Part shown: piece after piece, positions 46,020 through 55,383 of the stretch
Layout of the letters: the number at the start of each line of letters is the position of its first letter
Numbering within the stretch: the stretch's first letter is position 1
Assembly: GCA_028386065.3 (NCBI GenBank)
Contig: JAKUCV010004317.1
Span: 1-64,000, forward strand
DNA: 64,000 nt
Direction: 5' to 3'
Source of the DNA: Turnera subulata
Taxonomy: Eukaryota > Streptophyta > Magnoliopsida > Malpighiales > Passifloraceae
Translations under genes and position numbers: made by a program
Notes under the pieces: model-generated
What the model saw: the letters and a program-made list of their open reading frames with translations, nothing else
Database searches by the model: none
What the model was told of the DNA's origin: nothing

Positions 46020-47789
46020 TTACTTACTGTGGCTTGATTCATCCCTCAAGCGTCTGTCATCATCTACATGTCTTGCCTTATAGTCCCTGTCCCTATCCCT
46101 TCTAGGACTATAATCATCCGCATCTCTCCTCCTATATTCCCCATCAGAATGTCTCTTTCCATCATCCCCGCTGCCCCTCTTCTGATAACCTCCACTTTCC
46201 CTCCCATCTCCACGGCCTTCCACATCTGAACTTCTATTCCTGTGATCACGATCCTCTGGTCTGCCATCATTTCGCTCCTTTCTTCTATCAGCATACTTCT
46301 CCCTATCCACTCGCTCCTCCGGATGTCTGTCGTCATTTCGTTCTTTTCTTCTATCAACAGCATGGTTTTCCCTATCCACTCTCTCCTCAGGATATCTACT
46401 TGCTTTACTTTCACGATGCGTCACATCCTCTCGGTGACCTCTATCTCTGTTGCTCCGCCTGTGCCTATCATGAGACTCTTTCTTCTCTTGATCCCTATGT
46501 GTCTGGCTTTCTGAACCTCTCCTGGGCAGCTTCCTTCCGTCTATCTGGTCATCAGCATAATAACGTTTCCTCTTTTCAAGTCTCGGTCCCCTTGGACTTC
46601 CTGGAGAATCCTCATCAAATACCATATCAAATCGTGCATTATCATAACCACCACGCTGTTTATCATTGTCCTTCAGAACATACTTTGCCGGCATGTGTTT
46701 GGTGGAAGGCTCTCCAGTGCAAACCTTGGCCATGTGATCAGGGGCACCACACTTGAAACAACCAGTTCCTTCACTCATTTGTTTGTCTTTGCGCCTGAAT
46801 TGAGCCCACTCCTTTGCAACACTTTGGCTAAAGTCCACCTGTATCCTCCTATCATCAATCAAGGCATTGTCCATCTTAAAATATGCTTGCTCACAGGCCT
46901 CTTTGGTCACGAACTCTATAAATGCGAAGCACAAACTATCTCCTGTCTTATAATCACGGATCACATCAGCCGATAAAACAGTTCCAAAGCGTGAAAAAAT
47001 GGTATGCAAATCATCATCCTCGGTGACTGGATTCAGTTTACGAACAAATAGAACATTGTCAGGAGGTTTTATCTCGGCATCAGGAATGTCCCCAATAGCC
47101 TCCAGTACAACTGCACTAGAATGCGCATCCTTTGCTCGGAGAACCTCGTCGACTTCCTCCGGAGCTGCTAATTGCTCATCCAAGGGCACCCAATCATCTT
47201 CAAGTCTTACCTCACCATCATCAACCTCATCCTTTGGTTTTCCTACCGGAGACGCATCAGGAATCCGCTCTGCTAGCCCAGGTGGATCATCAAAAGGATC
47301 ATCAAGGATGTAGGTGTGTTTGATTCGGATATTCCTAAGGGGTTTGTTCCTCTCATCCACGAGAGCTTCACTGATCCTGCTCAAGGTATCCATCCCTTCG
47401 ACTACCTCTGCAAAGACAGTATGCTTCCCATCGAGATAGTCAAGATCATCACGCAGTGTGATATAGAACTGGGAAGCGTTCAGATTTTCTCCAGCACTAG
47501 CCATCGCGACAGTTCCAGCCTTTTTATGTTTCAAATCGGGATGGATTTCATCGCTGAAAAAACGTGCCTGATCCCCATACAGAGATTTGTAGATTGAATC
47601 ACCGCCAGCTCCAGTACCGGTCGGGTCACCAGTTTGTGCAGTAAAATCCTTCTGGACCGTGTGGAACCGGCAACCATTGTAGTATTTAATCTTGCAAAGC
47701 TTCAAGAAGTTCTTGCAGGTCAGGGGGCACCTGTCCGTGTACAAATCCACCGTGAACTCACCTAAGCTCGTCACAACTAGCACCGACAT
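46020..47789 (-). CDS. CYP59: Multidomain cyclophilin with RRM and zinc knuckle, CYP59
   Basis: An uninterrupted 589-residue frame beginning MSVLVVTSLGEF. A cyclophilin-type peptidyl-prolyl isomerase domain fills about residues 1-165 (FHTVQKDFTAQTGDPTGTG, LDGKHTVF). The position of the usual active-site Trp is Tyr118, as expected of low-activity nuclear cyclophilins. An RRM follows at about 245-323 (RNP2 LFVRKL, RNP1 LCFAFIEF), then a CCHC zinc knuckle (C344, C347, H352, C357). The tail is long and Arg/Asp/Glu-rich with a duplicated EERVDRE...DRRKERND unit. This order is diagnostic of plant CYP59, known from Arabidopsis to bind the RNA polymerase II C-terminal domain and RNA in the nucleus. 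A TA-rich stretch near 47982-47995 could be its TATA box. It is the best-preserved gene of the window. The absence of introns should be compared with orthologues. Confidence 0.95.
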   Translation of the reverse strand: MSVLVVTSLGEFTVDLYTDRCPLTCKNFLKLCKIKYYNGCRFHTVQKDFTAQTGDPTGTGAGGDSIYKSLYGDQARFFSDEIHPDLKHKKAGTVAMASAGENLNASQFYITLRDDLDYLDGKHTVFAEVVEGMDTLSRISEALVDERNKPLRNIRIKHTYILDDPFDDPPGLAERIPDASPVGKPKDEVDDGEVRLEDDWVPLDEQLAAPEEVDEVLRAKDAHSSAVVLEAIGDIPDAEIKPPDNVLFVRKLNPVTEDDDLHTIFSRFGTVLSADVIRDYKTGDSLCFAFIEFVTKEACEQAYFKMDNALIDDRRIQVDFSQSVAKEWAQFRRKDKQMSEGTGCFKCGAPDHMAKVCTGEPSTKHMPAKYVLKDNDKQRGGYDNARFDMVFDEDSPGSPRGPRLEKRKRYYADDQIDGRKLPRRGSESQTHRDQEKKESHDRHRRSNRDRGHREDVTHRESKASRYPEERVDRENHAVDRRKERNDDRHPEERVDREKYADRRKERNDGRPEDRDHRNRSSDVEGRGDGRESGGYQKRGSGDDGKRHSDGEYRRRDADDYSPRRDRDRDYKARHVDDDRRLRDESSHSK

Positions 47790-48263
47790 CTTCTACGTAC
47801 TTTTCCTTCTCCCCCTTCTCTGGCCTTTGGTTCCCGGTAAATAAATTAAATGGCAATCACCGGAGATTGGAAAGAATAGGGAAACGAGAGATCAAGAGTT
47901 GGACAAACGAAAGAGGGAGAGCAGTGGGGGCGGGGGCTTGGTTACCGGTCAGCAATTGACGCCGCGATTTGCATACGATCTATATATATATATAGATGTT
48001 GAAACTGACCAACCGACTCACGGTGTATGTATTGCATAAGAAAACCCTAAGAATGTAGCAAACCCAAACCTTGTTGGAAACATTAACAATAAAGAGTCGG
48101 TCGGAATCTGCTATGACCCAGCAAGTGTTTGACAAGTCACTCTTGTTTGTACTACTGGTCGTTAGATAATTCAGGTTGGGTGTTAATTACATGTAGTGCA
48201 ATATACTGTCCTTTTTTTCCCCAAAGAAAATGGACTAATTGGGCAATTTCGGTGTATGTATAA

Positions 48264-48437
48264 TGTTAGTTAAGTAGTTAGTATCTGTTTGAATTTGTTT
48301 TGATTTGGTCACTAACAAACACCATGAAGTGTACGTGGGTTGTTATTAGTTTTTTCACATCTTGTAAGGCTATAAAAGCTTGAGACTAACTTACAAGGTA
48401 TTCTTTCACAATTCCGTGAGTGTTTATGAACCTTTCA
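48264..48437 (+). repeat. 5' LTR of the copia element, truncated
   Basis: Begins TGTTAG and ends CCTTTCA. It lacks about 65 bp present near the start of the 3' LTR, and lacks the 51-bp tandem copy seen there. A TATA-like CTATAAAAGC at about 48370-48379 would drive the genomic RNA. Confidence 0.8.
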
Positions 48438-48441
48438 AATC

Positions 48442-48453
48442 TGGTAGCGGAGC
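48442..48453 (+). other. Primer-binding site, TGGTAGCGGAGC
   Basis: Four bases after the LTR end. It is the same 12-mer as in the gypsy, TRIM and TR-GAG elements here. Confidence 0.8.
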
Positions 48454-48557
48454 TATATATAGATAAATAGGAGAGGCCTGCTTAAGAATAAGAGAGTGAA
48501 ACACTCCGAGTGTAAGTGAGTGAGTAAAACACTGCGTGTGTAAGTAAGCTTGAGCTG

Positions 48558-49733
48558 ATGGCTGAAACTAATAGCTTTGCACAGGCATGCATTCCCAAGT
48601 TTGATGGGGATTATGATCATTGGAGTTTGGTCATGGAAAATCTTCTTAGATCAAAGGAGTATTGGAGTGTCATCCAGGGAGGGTTTACCGAACCAGCTGA
48701 TGAAAAAGCATTGACGTCAGCCCAAAAGAAGATCTTAGAAGAAACAAGGCTGAAGGATTTCAAGGCCAAGAGTTATCTCTTCAGTTCTATTGACAAGACC
48801 ATTTTGAAGACAATTGCTCAAAAGCAAACTGGCAAACAGTTGTGGGACTCAATGAAGGTTAAATATCAAGGTAATGCTCAAGTTCAACGTGCTCAGTTTC
48901 AAACTCTTCGTAGAGTTTTTGAGTTACTAGAGTTGAAACCGGGGGAGACAGTGAATGCATATATCGGGAGAGTAATGGTGGTGTCTAATGACATGAGAAA
49001 TTGTGGTGAAGACATGCCAGATGTCAAGAATGTTGAGAAGATTCTGCGTACTCTCACCGAGAACTTCAACTACACTGTATGCTCAATTGAGGAATCAAAA
49101 GATATAACGTCTGTTGATGCCTTACAAAGTTCGCTGCAAGTCCATGAGCAGAAGTTTCTCAAAAATGGTGGAGAGGAGCAAGCACTGAATGTGAGTTATG
49201 ACGATAGAGGAAGCAGAGGGCGAGGAGCTGCAACTAGAGGCAGAGGAACAGGCAGAGGAAGACAATTTAACAAGGCCACTGTGGAATGTTATAGATGCCA
49301 TCAGCTAGGGCATTTTTCATACGAATGTTCTAGTAAGGACAAGAAACTCAACTATGCTGAGGTAGAAGAGGAAGAAGAGATGCTTTTGATGGTTGTTACG
49401 GAAGCTAATAATGCAGAAAAGGAAGAGATGTGGTACTTAGATTCCGGATGCAGCAACCACATGTATGGGAAGAGACAAATTTTTTTAGATTTTGATGGTG
49501 CATACAGACATTCAGTGAAACTCGGCAATAATACGAGGATGGACGTGATGGGGAAAGGCAATATACGACTAGAAATCAACGGCAAATCTCATATGATTAT
49601 GGATGTTTATTATGTGCCAGATTTAACAAATAATTTGCTCAGTATAGGCCAACTTCAAGAAAGAGGATTAGCTATTATTATTAAGCATGGAGTATGCAGT
49701 CTTTATCATCCACAAAAGGGTTTGATTATGTAG
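48558..49733 (+). pseudogene. Copia gag and protease
   Basis: Starts MAETNSFAQACIPKFDGDYD and has the gag polyprotein pattern YDHWSLVMENLLRSKEYW. A CCHC knuckle (CYRCHQLGHFSYEC) is at about residue 243. The protease site WYLDSGCSNHM is at about residue 291. The frame ends at TAG (49731), which probably replaces CAG, since the copia frame continues behind it. Confidence 0.92.
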
Positions 49734-51065
49734 ACATCGGTGACAACAAATAGGATGTTTGCATTATCAGCTACTGTACCAGAGCATTCTACTTGTTTAC
49801 AAACAATGACAGAAGAAGAATCCCACTTGTGACATCAGAGGTATGGACATCTCAGTTATAAAGGGTTGCAAACACTAAGGTCACGATATATGGTAAAGGG
49901 GATTCCACCTTTCAAAGCTACAACTGGGTCATGCATTGTTTGTTTGGTTGGAAAACAACACAGAGAGACTTTTCCAAAAAGGAGTCAATGGCGTGCTTCT
50001 AAAAAATTGCAGCTTGTCCATGCTGATATTTGTGGCCCAATCACACCATCCTCTAACAGTGATAGAAGGTACATGTTAATATTCATTGACGATTATAGCA
50101 GAAAGATGTGGATATATTTTTTGATTGAAAAGTCTGAGGCATTCACAACTTTCAAACACTATAAGAGTCTAGTTGAAAAAGAGTCTGGAGTACCTATATG
50201 TTGTTTACGCACTGACAGAGGAGGAGAATTCACTTCCCATGAGTTTAATAATTTTTGTGAAGATAATGGTATAAGTAGGCAGCTCACAGTAGTTTACACC
50301 CCGCAATAGAATGGGATAGCTGAACGCAAGAACCGAACAATTATGAACATGGTTTGTTGCATGTTATCTGACAAAGAGGTACCAAAGAGATTCTGGCCAG
50401 AGGCTGCAAGATGGACAACACATGTTCTCAATAGAAGTCCCACGTCAGTTGAGAAGGAGAAAACACCGGAAGAGCTTTGGAGTGGAGTTAAACCTAATGT
50501 GGATTACTTCAGAGTTTTTGGATGCTTAGCCCATGTTCATGTGCCAGACCAGAAAAGAAAGAAGTTGGATGATAAAAGCTTCCCTTGTGTGTTACTGGGA
50601 GTTAGTGCTGAGTCAAAAGCGTATCGATTATTTGATCCAGCAACCAAGAAGATAATGACAAGTCGAGATGTAAGTTTTGAAGAAGAAAAGGGCTGGAACT
50701 GGGGAAGAACTACGCAAGAAGTAAAACAAGATGTATTGGTTTGGGAAGGTTGTGATGAAGATAAAACTGAAGAGTCTGAAAATGAAGAAGAAGCTGCCAC
50801 TGAAATTCAAGTTGTTGCACCAGCAGACGATCCAGAAGCACCAAATGATACACTTTTGGCAGCAAATAGATCTCAAAGACCTCCTCCATACCTGCAAGAT
50901 TATGTGTCAGTAGAAGGTCTTTTGGAAGAAGAAGAAGAGTCAAACAATCTTGTGATGTTTACTTCCAATGAAGATCCTTGTTCCTTTGAAGAGGCAGCAG
51001 CAGAAGAGAAATGGAGAACGGCTATGGACAATGAGATGGAGTCTATCAAGAAGAATGAGACTTGA
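49734..51065 (+). pseudogene. Copia integrase
   Basis: Same frame as gag. A TGA at 49830 stands where the family has the Trp of LWHQRYGHLS. The core has HADICGPITPSSNSDRRYML with the first Asp, CLRTDRGGEFTS with the second, and GIAERKNRTI with the Glu. A TAG at 50307 stands between the second and third (Gln in the family), and a TGA at 51063 replaces the Trp of the ETW motif before RT. Confidence 0.9.
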
Positions 51066-51955
51066 CAGCTTACGCAACTACCAATTGGAGCAAAGAAAAT
51101 TGGTGTTAAATGGGTTTTCAAGACCAAACAGAATGAGAATGGTGAGGCGGACAAGTACAAGGCCCGGTTGGTAGCTAAAGGTTATTCTCAACAGCATGGC
51201 ATTGAGTACAATGAGGTTTTTGCACCAGTTGCAAGATGGGATACGATTCGGATGATTCTAGCCTTAGCAGCACAAAAGGGTTGGAGTGTGTACCAACTTG
51301 TTGTTAAAAACGCATTTCTTCATGCTGAATTGGAAGAGGATGTGTATGTGGAGCAACCGATGGGATATGTTCAAAAAGATGAAGAACATAAAGTGTACAA
51401 ACTTCGAAAGGCACTTTACGGATTAAAGCAGGGCCCCCGTGCTTGGTATAGTAGAATTGAGGCTTACTTTCTCAAAGAAGGCTTTACACGATGCAATTAT
51501 GAGCATACTCTCTTTATAAAGTCAGAAGAAGGCAGTAAGAGACTTTTAATTGTAAGTCTGTATGTTGATGACTTGATCTTTACTAGTAATGATTCTTATA
51601 TGATTGAGAAGTTTAAGAGCTCCATGACAGAGGAATTTGAGATGACAGATTTAGGAAAGATGAAATACTTCCTTGGTGTTGAGATTATGCAAAAATCAGA
51701 AGGTATTTATCTGAGCCAAAAGAACTCAACAATCAAATTGTCCGTGAACCCAGTTCTACATGGCAGGAGCAAACATATTGATGTAAGATTTCATTTTCTA
51801 AGGGATCTTACGATGGAAGAAGTTGTGAGGCTTGTTCATTGTGGCACAAAGGCGCAAGTAGCTGATATAATGACTAAGCCCCTGAAACTTGATGTGTTCA
51901 TAAAGCTACGAGAAGAGCTTGGAGTTTGTAAAGTACCTTTGAGTATAAACTGAAT
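51066..51955 (+). pseudogene. Copia reverse transcriptase and truncated RNase H
   Basis: RT reads KARLVAKGYSQQHGIEYNEV and keeps the YVDDLIF box. Motif A is QLVVKNAFLHA where the family has QLDVKNAFLHG, so the catalytic Asp is replaced by Val and the enzyme would be dead even without the stops. After GIYLSQKN the sequence jumps directly to GRSKHIDVRFHFLRD, which removes most of RNase H. The end VADIMTKPLKLDVFIKLREE is the normal copia C-terminus. Confidence 0.9.
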
Positions 51956-51985
51956 GTTACTGTAAGTTCAGTTTAGGGGAGGTAT

Positions 51986-52275
51986 TGTTGGATTTGACTA
52001 TGTCAAGTTTGTTAGTATTTTGCTAATAAAGTCCTAGTCATAGGAGTCAAGTAGTTAGAATCTGTTTGAATTTGTTTTGATTTGGTCAGTAACAAACACT
52101 ATGAGTTTGAATCTGTTTGAATTTGTTTTGATTTGGTCAGTAACAAACACCATGAAGTGTATGTGGGTTGTTACTAGTTTTTACGCATCTTGTAAGACTA
52201 TAAAAGCCTGAGACGACTCAATAAACTTACAAGGTATTCTTTCACAATTCTGTGTGAGTGTTTATGAACCTTTCA
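51986..52275 (+). repeat. 3' LTR of the copia element with internal duplication
   Basis: Begins TGTTGGATTTGAC after the polypurine tract TTAGGGGAGGTAT and ends CCTTTCA. A 51-bp unit (GAATCTGTTTGAATTTG start) is present in tandem at 52058 and 52109. Confidence 0.85.
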
Positions 52276-52289
52276 GAATGAACATTGAA

Positions 52290-52480
52290 CACAACAGGCT
52301 AAAGCGGCTACGAACTATTCATTGGGTTTCTGTTCTTCGCCAGCCGTTGATGGGTTGGGTTAATATTATTATGATGCTAAACCCATCTCCTTATTCTTCT
52401 TCTTCTCCAAAAATTATAAACTTAATGGTCTGCACTTTATGGAAAATGGGTAAAAATTAAAATTTAATTCAGAGTTTGGG
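52290..52480 (+). repeat. Partial duplicate of the PPR gene's 5' end
   Basis: The phrases TTCTTCGCCAGCC and GATGGGTTGGGTTAATAT, then ATGATGCTAAACCCATCTCC, recur in the same order at about 52528-52585, at the start of the PPR gene. The copy ends after the Ser-rich start of the leader peptide. Confidence 0.7.
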
Positions 52481-52540
52481 TAAAGCGGAGTAGAAAGAGC
52501 ACGGAATAGGCAGCGACTTGGGGTTCTACTCTTCGCCAGC

Positions 52541-54628
52541 AGATGGGTAGGGTTAATAGTGTGATGATGCTAAACCCATCTCCTCCTTCTTCTTCTTCTT
52601 CAAGATCCCTTCTTCCCTTGCTCTTCGTGCTTACAGTAATTCGACGACTAGTGACAATATACAGAAACCCAAATCCAAACCCACATGCGTTAACCTGGAT
52701 GATGCTTTGGCTTCATTCCATAGGATGCTTCATAAGAATCCTTCGCCTTCCATTGTCCAATTCAATCAATTGTTGTCTTCTCTTGTCCGAGTGGCACATT
52801 ATCTCATTGGCCAAACAAATGGAATTGCGAGTGTTAGAGTAATAAACCCAAAATCGGTCTTGGGGCCTTAACCATCAGCTTAAGCTTTTGGTTGAGATGG
52901 TCACTTGACATGGTAGCGGAGCCATAATGACCAAACGGTCGCGTCTTCGAATCCCCATGCCTCCCTCCTTGTTGAATTAAAAAGCACAAGGTATGGACGG
53001 GCCTGTGCAAGTTTCAAGCCCAAAGGGCTTTCACTTGAGGGAGGGTGTTAGAGTAATAAACTCAAAACCGGTCTTGGGGCCTCAACCATCAGCTTAAGCT
53101 TTTGGTTGAGATGGCCACTTGACAGTGAGGAATCTCTCACGATGTCTACACTCTCTCCATTTTGACCAATTGCTTCTGCCATTTGCGTCGAGTGGATTTG
53201 GGTTTCTCTGCTTTTGGCAAAATCATTAAACTGGGTTTGCAGCCTGATGTTGTTATGTTTACCACCTTGATTAATGGGCTTTGCAAGGCCGATAAAATCC
53301 CACAGGCAGTGGAGTTGTTTGACAAAATGGTTGCAAATACCTGCCAACCTGATGTAATGACTTATGCTACGATAGTACATGGAATGTGCAAGATTGAGAA
53401 AACTAATGTGGCTGTTGGTTTGCTGCGACGAATGGAAGAGGTAGGTTGCCATCCAAATGTAGTGACTTACAGCACGGTTGTCGATAGCTTTTGGAAGGAT
53501 GGACAAGTTTTCGAGGCTTTGGATCTCTTCTCCAAAATGACAAACAAAGGGATTTCACCAACCGTTGTCACTTACACCCCCTTGAATCAAGGCCTTTGCA
53601 ATTCGGGACAGTGGAAAGAAGCCAATTCTTTGCTCTCTGAAATGTTGGCTTTGAATATTACACCTACAGTCATCACCTTCAATATATTGGTTGATGCTCT
53701 TTGCAAAGAAGGCTTGGCCACAGAGGCTCATGCTTTGCTCAAAACAATGGCTCAGTGGGGTATACAGCCTAATGTCATCACGTGCAATTCACTGATGGAT
53801 GGATATTGTTTACGGAAGGAAATGGATAAAGCTAGAGTAGTGGTTGATCTGATGTTAGTAAAATGTTGCAGACATAATGTTCACAGTTACAACATCCTGA
53901 TTAACGGATATGGCAAGATTCAAAAGACGGATGAAGCTGGACAACTTTTCTATGATATGTCTGATAAAGGTTTGGTTCCTGACACTCTTACTTACAATAC
54001 TCTTTTAAGTGGCTTCTCACAGGCAGGAAGACGTGGTGCGGCCGAACAGCTTTTCAAGGACATGAATGCAAATGGCCCAACTCCAGAAATATTTACTTAT
54101 GCCGCAATGCTAGATGGTTTGTGCAAGCAGGGGCGCCTCAATAAGGCACTAACACTTTTTCAAACTATGGAAAAGCATTCATTGAAGCCCACTATAGTGA
54201 TATATACTTTCCTCATTCGTGGCATGTGCAATTCTGGAAAGATTAAACATGCAAGGGAACTGTTTAACTCTCTGTCTCTGAAAGGCTTGCAAGCAACCAG
54301 ATGTCTGGACATGTAGTATAATGTTCAATATGGACTTTGCATGGAAGGATTTGTTGATGAAGCAGATAAACTTTTTAGAAAACTGGAAAAAGATGGTTAC
54401 TCATTGAATAGTTGCTGCTACAACGTGATGATACAAGGATTGCTTCGGGAGAAGGATACGTCGAGGGCAGTTTAACTCATCAATGAAATGGTAGATCGTG
54501 GATTCTCAGCAGATGCCACTACGACGGAGATGGTAGTACTTCTTTCATCTATTGATGACAATCTCCTGTTGAAAAAACTACTAGGTTCTGCTGAAAATGA
54601 TGGAAATGTGGGAGGTGAAATAATTTAG
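52541..54628 (+). pseudogene. P-type pentatricopeptide repeat gene, broken
   Basis: The start MMLNPSPPSSSSSRS looks like an organelle-targeting peptide. It is followed in other frames by DDALASFHRMLHKNPSPSIV and then about eleven 35-residue repeats. Examples are VVMFTTLINGLCKADKIPQA and HSYNILINGYGKIQKTDEAG. The uninterrupted part is 53162-54316. Damage includes frameshifts in the first 300 bases and a TRIM insertion at 52832. There is also a 4-bp GCAA duplication near 54290, and a TAA at 54473 where the family has Gln. The last codon of the native frame would be the TAG at 54626. The repeat style is that of mitochondrial Rf-like PPR proteins, which bind RNA, but the target is unknown. Full-length relatives are expected elsewhere in the genome. 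Confidence 0.88.
52832..53124 (+). mobile_element. TRIM/SMART-type miniature LTR retrotransposon (293 bp)
   Basis: Two 79-bp LTRs (52832-52910 and 53046-53124) begin TGTTAGAG and end TTGACA, and differ at four positions by eye. The primer-binding site TGGTAGCGGAGCC follows the first LTR directly, and the polypurine tract TTGAGGGAGGG precedes the second. The flanks are GCGAG and GTGAG, a 5-bp target repeat with one change. Joining the flanks restores the PPR frame MELRGISHDVYTL across the site, which independently proves the boundaries. It has no coding capacity and must use enzymes from another element. Confidence 0.93.
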
Positions 54629-54690
54629 TGAATGAATTGAATTAGCAAAATGAAGCTAACATTCTTCTCATTAATCATTAGAACTGTTAG

Positions 54691-55383
54691 TGTCACGGGT
54701 CGGGAGTTTTGGAAAGCAAACTCCTCCACCAATTGTCACGAGACTACGAATCCCCAACAATAGCCCGTGCGGCACTTAGGCAAGAACCCCAATCTTAAGC
54801 CTAAGTCAGCCTAAACCCCGGTACCACGCTAGCAAGAGAACACTCAGAAAAGTATTGGAGGAAAGCAATGTGTATATTAACAACAAAGAGTGTTTACAAG
54901 TGTGAGTCCCGTGCTCAAGTACAATAGAATTCCCCAATTCCTAACTACACTCTCCATCCCCAAATGAGGAGACCCCTCTCCTATATATAGCCCATCCACC
55001 TCCTCAATGGATGGCTAGGATCGTGCCTCTAGAATGTTCCACGATCCAATGGCTAATATTACAAGCCTAGAATACTCTAGTCTCACCTAGATATTTTAGA
55101 ACATTCCCCATGGTTCCATATCCTTCCATAAGGTTCCATGAGGTTCTAGACCCTTCCAGAACTTCTAGGACCTTCCACCCACTTCTAGAATTCTCTAGAG
55201 TCTTCCCCAAGGTTCTAGAGAATTCCACACCCTTCTAGAATATTCTAGAACTCTCTAGTGTGTACCACCACCATCTAGAGAATTCCGCCATTCTCCAGAG
55301 AACTCCACACGCTTCTTGCGCATTCCGGGCTTCTCTAGAATCTTCCGCACAATTCTTGAGCCCTTGTCGCACATCGCGTGACA
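54691..55383 (-). repeat. 3' LTR of the TR-GAG element
   Basis: Same length as the 5' copy. It also contains the last 43 codons of the gag-protease frame, whose stop lies at 55255. The TATA-like CTATATATAG is at 54981-54990. Confidence 0.92.

Larger units (their letters stand above)
48264..52275 (+). mobile_element. Ty1/copia element, degenerate
   Basis: Gag, zinc knuckle, protease, integrase, RT and RNase H occur in copia order, in one frame with four stop codons. LTRs of a few hundred bases lie on both sides. The 5' LTR is truncated and no matching target repeat remains (TATAA on the left, GAATG on the right). The RNase H region has a large internal deletion. Confidence 0.92.

Noticed and set aside
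52832..53124. Cassandra-type TRIM carrying 5S rRNA promoter boxes
   Set aside because: The 79-bp LTRs are too short and show no 5S A, IE or C boxes.
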